A DNA stretch of 17,717 nt from AP-15 sp963747735. Lineage in GTDB: Bacteria; Pseudomonadota; Alphaproteobacteria; ATCC43930; CGMCC-115725. Position numbers and translations under genes: made by a program. The notes under the pieces were generated by a model, which ran no database searches, was not told the origin of the DNA, and saw only the letters and a program-made list of their open reading frames with translations. The DNA is taken from the NCBI GenBank assembly GCA_963747735.1, contig CAVVGE010000027.1:1-17717 (forward strand). Reading direction: 5' to 3'. Positions 13,652 through 17,717 of this stretch are shown in pieces; the first letter of the stretch is position 1, and each line of letters opens with the position of its first letter.

Positions 13652-13654
13652 ATA

Positions 13655-13681
13655 TGGACCCCCGCTTGCGCGGGGGCGACG
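13655..13681 (+). repeat. Family 1 palindromic repeat, copy d
   Basis: TGGACCCCCGCTTGCGCG followed by GGGGCGACG is a variant of the 12057-12083 unit in the opposite orientation. It directly adjoins the right end of the IS. Confidence 0.75.
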
Positions 13682-13700
13682 AACAGAAATAGGCGTTACA

Positions 13701-13780
13701 GCAGGTTACAGCAGCAGGTTACAAGGACAGTTTACTTTATTGCAGGTTACAGGCAGGTTACAGGGACAGTTTACTTTATT
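13701..13780. repeat. Two direct repeats of ~40 nt ending GGACAGTTTACTTTATT
   Basis: Copy 1 is 13701-13741 (41 nt) and copy 2 is 13742-13780 (39 nt). Each contains two CAGGTTACA-type motifs and ends in the same 17-nt GGACAGTTTACTTTATT. Copy 1 has a few extra bases in the spacer. The composition is AT-richer than its surroundings, and the region lies between the IS and the Sel1-like gene. Confidence 0.85.
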
Positions 13781-13818
13781 GGGGATGGCCAGGCTCGAAA
13801 GGCACGTCTGGCCTCCCC
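13781..13818. other. Imperfect hairpin downstream of the Sel1-like gene
   Basis: GGGGATGGCCAG (13781-13792) pairs with CTGGCCTCCCC (13808-13818), leaving one bulged T. It lies 47 nt beyond the stop of the minus-strand gene and may end or stabilise its transcript, but there is no T-run. Confidence 0.4.
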
Positions 13819-13865
13819 TAATTAATTGCCCTTTAATTGCTGCTGAAAAAGTCGGGTAACCCCGG

Positions 13866-14609
13866 CTAGCGCGCCGCTTCCTTCGCCAGGCGGTCGAGGC
13901 GGTGCGCCGCTTCGGCGGCGCCGAGGCCGAGCGCGCGCAGATACCAGAGCCGCGCCTCGCTGCGGTCGCCAAAATGGTTGCGCAGCCGGCCGCGTGACAG
14001 CATCGCCGGATCGAAGGTCGCGCCCATCCTGAGCGCCGCCTGGGCGTCGCCGGCCTCGGCGGCGTGGCGGTAGAAGAGACGCGCCGAATCGACGTCGCCG
14101 GTGCGAAACGACGCCTCGCCCTGGTGCAGCAGCGCAGCGATTTCCGCCGGCGCCAGCGGCGTGCTCGCTGCGGGGGACGCGGGAACCGGTGTCGGCGCCG
14201 AAATCGGGGCGGGGTTTGCGGCAACCGGCGGCAATACCGACCCGTTCGCGGCGGCATCCCGGTCCGGCGCCAGGGCGGCGATCGGGGCGGCAGCCGGGGC
14301 GGCACTCGCGGCGATCGGCACGGCGACCGGCGGTGCGGCGGCGAGCCCCGGCTCAGCCGGGCGCGTCGTAGCAACCGCGTCGGGTTTAGGGCTGCTGCTG
14401 CGTGGGTCCGCCTTGGCGAGGAGCTCGTGCTGCGGATGGAGCAGCAGAAAATAGCCGGTGCCCAAAAAGACGCCAGCCGTCGCGGCGCCAACCAGCCCGA
14501 CCGCGGCGAGATGGGCGACGATCCCGGTCGCAGCGCCGGCGGACCTGCGGGCCCCTCTCGACCACGCGCCGCGGTCGACGGCATACGCTCGTAGAGTCTG
14601 GTCCGCCAT
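13866..14609 (-). CDS. Membrane-anchored Sel1/TPR-like repeat protein
   Basis: The protein has 247 residues. A cytoplasmic N-terminus (MADQTLRAYAVDRGAWSRGA) leads to one hydrophobic segment at about 26-57 (IVAHLAAVGLVGAATAGVFL), then an Ala/Pro-rich linker of ~100 residues. The C-terminal domain carries Sel1-like (TPR-type) repeats: AALLHQGEASFRTGDVDSAR, YRHAAEAGDAQAALRMG and ARLWYLRALGLGAAEAAHRL. The helical repeats presumably lie in the periplasm and bind partners; no catalytic motif is seen. ATG 14609 is chosen over the longer frame because AGGAGG lies about 9 nt upstream and the longer form would run into accD. It is divergent from accD with a 148-nt gap. The ends are well supported; the role is unknown. 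Confidence 0.82.
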   Translation of the reverse strand: MADQTLRAYAVDRGAWSRGARRSAGAATGIVAHLAAVGLVGAATAGVFLGTGYFLLLHPQHELLAKADPRSSSPKPDAVATTRPAEPGLAAAPPVAVPIAASAAPAAAPIAALAPDRDAAANGSVLPPVAANPAPISAPTPVPASPAASTPLAPAEIAALLHQGEASFRTGDVDSARLFYRHAAEAGDAQAALRMGATFDPAMLSRGRLRNHFGDRSEARLWYLRALGLGAAEAAHRLDRLAKEAAR

Positions 14610-14757
14610 GTCCTGCCTCCTCTCTGGCGGTCGAGCCAGAGCCGGCACCGATTGCGGGTGGTGCGGCGGCTGGGCTAACCTACCATAGAAGCGTGGTCGC
14701 ACGGGAAATGACAAAAATTGGGCGTATCGGGGCATTCGCCTCGCCAAGGCCGGCGCG

Positions 14758-15687
14758 ATGAGCTGGCTCACCAGCATCGTCCTGCCGAAGATCCGCTGGG
14801 TGGTCTCCCAAAAGACCGTGCCCGACAATCTCTGGCACAAATGCCCCGGCTGTCAGCAGATGCTGTTTCACCGCGAGCTGGAGGCGAACCTCCATGTCTG
14901 CCGCAATTGCGGGCATCATTTGCGGATCGGCGCGGCCCGGCGGCTGCAAATCCTGTTTGACGACGGTGCGGCGACGCGGATCGAGCTGCCTCGCCCGGTC
15001 CTCGATCCGCTGCGCTTTCGCGACCGCCGGCGCTATACCGACCGCCTCAAGGAGGCGCAGGCCGCGCATGGCGCCGGCAGCGATGCGGTCGTCGTCGCGC
15101 ATGGCCGGATCGGCGGCCATGCGGCTGTCGCGGCGGTCTTCGAGTTCGGCTTTATGGGCGGCTCGATGGGGGCCGCGGCGGGCGAGGCGGTGCTGGCGGC
15201 GGCGCGGCTCGCCGTGCTGCAGGAGGCGGCGCTGATCGTCGTCCCGGCCTCGGGCGGGGCGCGCATGCAGGAGGGGGCGCTGTCGCTGATGCAATTGCCG
15301 CGCACGATCCTTGCCGCCGACATGGTGAAGGAAGCGGGTCTGCCGTACATCGTGCTGTTGACCGACCCGACGACCGGCGGGGTGTCGGCGTCGTTGGCGA
15401 TGGTCGGCGACATCACGCTCGCCGAACCCGGCGCCGTGGTCGGTTTTGCCGGCGCGCGGGTCATCGAGGAAACCATCCGCGAAAAGCTGCCCGACGGGTT
15501 TCAGCGCGCCGAATATCTGCGCGACCACGGCATGGTCGATCTCGTCGTGCCGCGCGCCCTGCTGCGCGAGACGATTGCGCGCATCCTCGGCCTGCTGCGG
15601 GTGCCTCGACGGGCCGACCTGCCAGGGGCTTTGCCAGGGGCCGTGCCAGGGGCTGTGCCAGGGGCTGTGCCAGAGACCGCGTCATGA
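14758..15687 (+). CDS. accD: Acetyl-CoA carboxylase carboxyltransferase subunit beta
   Basis: The protein has 309 residues. The N-terminal zinc ribbon is CPGC (29-32) and CRNC (48-51), the hallmark of bacterial AccD. The carboxyltransferase core has FEFGFMGGSMGAAAGE, VPASGGARMQEGALSLMQ, LLTDPTTGGVSASLAMVGD and VGFAGARVIEETIREKLPDG. With AccA it transfers carboxybiotin's carboxyl group to acetyl-CoA to make malonyl-CoA, the first step of fatty acid synthesis, in the cytoplasm. The C-terminal tail is a four-residue repeat (GALPGAVPGAVPGAVP) from a 12-bp tandem repeat, unlike ordinary AccD tails. It overlaps folC by 4 nt, the usual alphaproteobacterial pairing. trp genes often found upstream in this class are absent; a Sel1-like gene is there instead. 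Confidence 0.97.
   Translation: MSWLTSIVLPKIRWVVSQKTVPDNLWHKCPGCQQMLFHRELEANLHVCRNCGHHLRIGAARRLQILFDDGAATRIELPRPVLDPLRFRDRRRYTDRLKEAQAAHGAGSDAVVVAHGRIGGHAAVAAVFEFGFMGGSMGAAAGEAVLAAARLAVLQEAALIVVPASGGARMQEGALSLMQLPRTILAADMVKEAGLPYIVLLTDPTTGGVSASLAMVGDITLAEPGAVVGFAGARVIEETIREKLPDGFQRAEYLRDHGMVDLVVPRALLRETIARILGLLRVPRRADLPGALPGAVPGAVPGAVPETAS
15620..15679 (+). repeat. Five tandem 12-bp repeats in the 3' end of accD
   Basis: Units of the form TGCCAGGGGCTG (15620-15631, 15632-15643, 15644-15655, 15656-15667) and a diverged fifth, TGCCAGAGACCG, stay in frame. They encode a Pro-Gly-Ala-Val tail just before the stop and the overlapping folC start. Confidence 0.95.
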
Positions 15688-16970
15688 GCGACGACAACAG
15701 CGACCGGGTGCTCGAACGGCTCGGCCGGCTGCACCCAAAGCTGATCGATCTGTCGCTCGGCCGGGTCGAGCGGCTCTTGGCCGGGCTCGGCAACCCGCAG
15801 GACCGGCTGCCGCCGGTGATCCATGTCGCCGGCACCAAGGGCAAGGGATCGACGATTGCGACCCTGCGCGCCTGCCTCGAAGCCGGCGGGTACCGGGTCC
15901 ACGCCTATATCTCACCGCATCTGGTGCGCTTTCACGAACGCATCCGCCTGGCCGGAAGCCTGATCGAGGAGGAGGCGCTGCTCGCGATCCTCGAAGAATG
16001 CGAGCGCGCCAACCGGGACGAGCCGATCACCTATTTCGAGATCACCACGGCGGCGGCGTTTCTGGCCTTTTCGCGTGCTCCGGCCGACATCGTGCTGCTC
16101 GAGGTCGGGGTCGGCGGAAGGCTCGACGCCACCAATGTCGTGAGCCGGCCGGCGGTGACGGCGATCACCCCGGTGTCGATCGACCATGTTGCGCTTCTCG
16201 GCGATACGCTGGCCGCGATCGGCGGCGAGAAGGCCGGCATCCTCAAACCGCACGTGAGCGGGGTGATTGCGCCGCAACCGGCCGCGGCGGAAGCGGTCAT
16301 CGAGGCCCGCGCCGCCCTTCTCGCCGCGCCGCTCTACCGCGCCGGCCGGGAATGGAGCTGCAATGCCGCGAACGCCGGCATGCGCTACGAAGGAGCGCGT
16401 TGGCGGCTCGACCTGCCGCTCCCGTCGCTGCTCGGCGCACATCAGATACTCAACGCCGGCACTGCGATTGCCTGTCTCGAACGCCTCGACGGGGTCGCCG
16501 TCACGCCTGAAGCGATCGCCGCCGGGCTGCGCCAAATCGACTGGCCCGCACGGTTGCAGCTTTTGCGCACCGGGCGGTTGGTCGGCCTGATGCCGCCGGA
16601 CGGGGAGCTGTGGCTCGACGGCGGCCACAACCCGGCCGCCGGCGAGGTCTTGGGGGCGGTGGCGGCGGATTGGCGCGATCGCCCGCTCGACCTCGTCGTC
16701 GGCATGCTGAATACCAAGGATGCCGCCGGTTTCCTGCGCCCGATGGCGCCCTTCGCGCGGTCGTTGCAGGCGGTGACGATCCCCGGCGAAGCAAACCCGC
16801 TGCCCGATGCGGCAATTGCCGAGGCGGCGCGTTCGGTCGGGATCGCAGCGGAAACCGCGCCTTCGGCTGCCGCGGCGGTCGAGGCGATCGTGGCGCGCGG
16901 CAATGTCGGCCGCATCTTGATCTGCGGCTCGCTGCATCTCGCCGGTGTCGTGCTGGCCGATAACGGCTGA
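15684..16970 (+). CDS. folC: Bifunctional folylpolyglutamate synthase/dihydrofolate synthase
   Basis: The protein has 428 residues, full length. The Mur-ligase-type ATP-binding loop is HVAGTKGKGST (47-57). The substrate loop is YISPHLVRFHERIRL (75-89), followed by FEITTAAAFLAFS and LEVGVGGRLDATNVV. Further on are SIDHVALLGDTLAAIGGEKA and LWLDGGHNPAAG, the C-terminal domain signature. It adds L-glutamate to dihydropteroate and to reduced folates, retaining folate cofactors in the cytoplasm. ATG 15684 overlaps the accD stop (ATGA), so the two are probably translationally coupled. The tandem repeats just upstream replace any clear ribosome binding site, so translation may depend on coupling. Confidence 0.96.
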   Translation: MSDDNSDRVLERLGRLHPKLIDLSLGRVERLLAGLGNPQDRLPPVIHVAGTKGKGSTIATLRACLEAGGYRVHAYISPHLVRFHERIRLAGSLIEEEALLAILEECERANRDEPITYFEITTAAAFLAFSRAPADIVLLEVGVGGRLDATNVVSRPAVTAITPVSIDHVALLGDTLAAIGGEKAGILKPHVSGVIAPQPAAAEAVIEARAALLAAPLYRAGREWSCNAANAGMRYEGARWRLDLPLPSLLGAHQILNAGTAIACLERLDGVAVTPEAIAAGLRQIDWPARLQLLRTGRLVGLMPPDGELWLDGGHNPAAGEVLGAVAADWRDRPLDLVVGMLNTKDAAGFLRPMAPFARSLQAVTIPGEANPLPDAAIAEAARSVGIAAETAPSAAAAVEAIVARGNVGRILICGSLHLAGVVLADNG

Positions 16971-16998
16971 GCGCGACCGGCGGATCGGGAGGGCGCCA

Positions 16999-17301
16999 AT
17001 GAAACACGCCGGCGGCGCGGCGCTGCAAAATCTCGGGGAGCTCCTCGACCAGATCAGGATGAAAGACGGGGTCCGCGAGAAAAAGCTCGGCGTATTTTAT
17101 CGCAAATCCAAGCCCTTCCTGCATTTTCACGAGGACCCCGCCGGATTGTTTGCCGACCTCTCGGCAGGCGCCGGCTTTGACCGCTATCCGGTCAACGGCG
17201 AACAGGATTGGCTGGCGTTGCTGTCGGCGATCGAGCGGGCGCTGAGCGATGCGAAGGCCGGCGGCCCTCGTTCTGTGCCGGTGTCAAAGAAACCGAGCTG
17301 A
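16999..17301 (+). CDS. Conserved hypothetical protein, 100 residues
   Basis: The start is MKHAGGAALQNLGELLDQIR, preceded by GGAGGG (16988-16993), which is why 16999 is chosen over an in-frame start at 16945 inside folC. A central segment KKLGVFYRKSKPFLHFHEDP, then AGLFADLSAGAGFDRYPVNG, looks like a conserved globular domain, followed by an amphipathic helix (WLALLSAIERALSDAK). No signal peptide or membrane segment is present. I do not recognise a named family with a known function. It lies 28 nt after folC and is probably in the accD-folC operon. It ends 22 nt from the stop of a convergent toxin gene. Confidence 0.75.
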   Translation: MKHAGGAALQNLGELLDQIRMKDGVREKKLGVFYRKSKPFLHFHEDPAGLFADLSAGAGFDRYPVNGEQDWLALLSAIERALSDAKAGGPRSVPVSKKPS

Positions 17302-17323
17302 TTGCGCAATTTGCTCTGCGGGC

Positions 17324-17717
17324 TCATCTGCCGTCGTCGTCGATCAGGGGCACCCTTTCGGCACGGGCGGCGGCGGCGAGCGCTGCATCGAGCGTGGCCA
17401 GCGGCAATGCCGCTCGCACCGCCAGCTCGAGATAGGCGGCATCGTACACCGTAAGCCGGTGGCGGCGCGCCAGATTGAGGACGCTGCTCTCGTCCGGCGC
17501 GTTGTCGACGATGATTGCCAGCCGCGAAACATCACGCAGAAAACGCGCGGTCTGCTGTTCCGTGATCCGTCCGCGGCGCTCGTTGACCAGCAGCGCGTTG
17601 CGCAATTCGAACCACCAAAGTGTCGGAACCAGCGCGTGATCCCTCCTGATCCTCGCCCACGCCGGCGGAGCCCATCGATCGGGTTCATCGAGCGCCCAGG
17701 CAACCGCGATCGAAGCA
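17324..17717 (-). CDS. VapC-type PIN-domain toxin (partial at the window edge)
   Basis: The frame stays open from the window edge to the stop at 17324-17326, about 131 codons. It starts ASIAVAWALDEPDRWAPPAW, a PIN N-terminus whose first acidic residue lies just outside. It continues with ALVPTLWWFELRNALLVNER (acidic residue in WWFELRNAL), LTVYDAAYLELAVRAALPLA (Asp) and TLDAALAAAARAERVPL (Asp). These are the expected positions of a PIN nuclease active site. VapC toxins cleave RNA, often tRNA or rRNA. A cognate antitoxin gene would lie upstream, outside the window. A TTG at 17605 could be mistaken for a start, but the homology continues upstream of it. Confidence 0.85.
   Translation of the reverse strand, partial: ASIAVAWALDEPDRWAPPAWARIRRDHALVPTLWWFELRNALLVNERRGRITEQQTARFLRDVSRLAIIVDNAPDESSVLNLARRHRLTVYDAAYLELAVRAALPLATLDAALAAAARAERVPLIDDDGR

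Larger units (their letters stand above)
12185..13654 (+). mobile_element. IS110-family (IS1111-type) insertion sequence, inactivated
   Basis: The interrupted transposase gene is flanked by 12-bp subterminal inverted repeats, GTGGACGGCCCC (12192-12203) and GGGGCCGTCCAC (13640-13651). Subterminal repeats, a short 5' leader (~60 nt) and a longer 3' non-coding end (~235 nt) are features of the IS1111 subgroup. The outer limits are estimates from that group, whose repeats sit a few bases inside the ends. The right end abuts a family 1 palindromic repeat, in line with the known preference of many IS110/IS1111 elements for REP-like targets. No target duplication is expected or seen. Confidence 0.75.

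Noticed and set aside
12586..13653. Minus-strand open frame (355 codons) across the IS
   Set aside because: It is antisense to the transposase, with no family motifs.
13453..13692. 79-codon plus-strand frame after the transposase
   Set aside because: It lies in the IS 3' non-coding end, and its last residues (MDPRLRGGDEQK) are simply the translation of a family 1 palindrome.
13701..13780. Possible CRISPR array
   Set aside because: Only two adjacent units with no unique spacers between them, and no cas genes in the window.
1..17717. tRNA, rRNA or riboswitch genes
   Set aside because: I saw no cloverleaf with a CCA-adjacent acceptor, no rRNA segments and no recognised riboswitch core by eye. 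Short or divergent RNAs could be missed without a covariance search.

Overview
This window is GC-rich chromosomal DNA from what looks like an alphaproteobacterium, possibly a Rhodospirillales or Reyranella-like lineage. The support is the accD-folC gene order with a 4-nt overlap, a liv-type ABC operon, a NPDEPRDWHGRWT-type motif often seen in alphaproteobacterial proteins, and dense small palindromic repeats. The assignment is inference; there is no rRNA or other taxonomic marker.

Layout. The left edge (1-1072, minus strand) holds a putative polymorphic-toxin gene followed 10 nt later by a small acidic gene resembling an immunity partner, cut by the window edge. Next comes a plus-strand pair for a two-component flavin monooxygenase: an acyl-CoA-dehydrogenase-fold oxygenase (1200-2402) and its flavin reductase (2429-3028). 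A secreted beta-propeller-like protein (3401-4718) is broken by one extra G and ends at a strong terminator. A solitary CoxL/xanthine-dehydrogenase-type molybdopterin subunit (5013-7325, minus) faces it. Divergent from that is a branched-chain amino acid or amide ABC transporter operon, livH-livM-livG-livF (7504-12005), with no substrate-binding protein in view.

The liv operon has been invaded twice. Between livH and livM sits a 518-bp unit carrying a DUF559 nuclease-fold gene, bracketed by mirror-image modules of two hairpins each and a 12-bp terminal inverted repeat. Between livG and livF sits a ribbon-helix-helix antitoxin gene with a palindromic operator, followed by a RelE-family toxin gene broken by a one-base deletion.

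Downstream (about 12185-13654) is an IS110-family, IS1111-type insertion sequence with 12-bp subterminal inverted repeats. Its transposase ORF has been hit four times: once by a 55-bp hairpin insertion flanked by GCTAG repeats, and three times by a 23-24-bp palindromic unit with the same boundaries each time. Removing all four restores an uninterrupted 337-residue transposase. A fourth copy of the 23-24-bp unit lies in a large hairpin between livF and the IS. I consider these two palindromic systems, the DUF559 unit and the 23-24-bp unit, the most novel content here.

The right part returns to core genes: a membrane-anchored Sel1/TPR-like protein (minus), accD (acetyl-CoA carboxylase beta subunit) with a 12-bp tandem repeat at its 3' end, folC, a 100-residue conserved hypothetical, and a VapC-type PIN toxin cut by the right edge.
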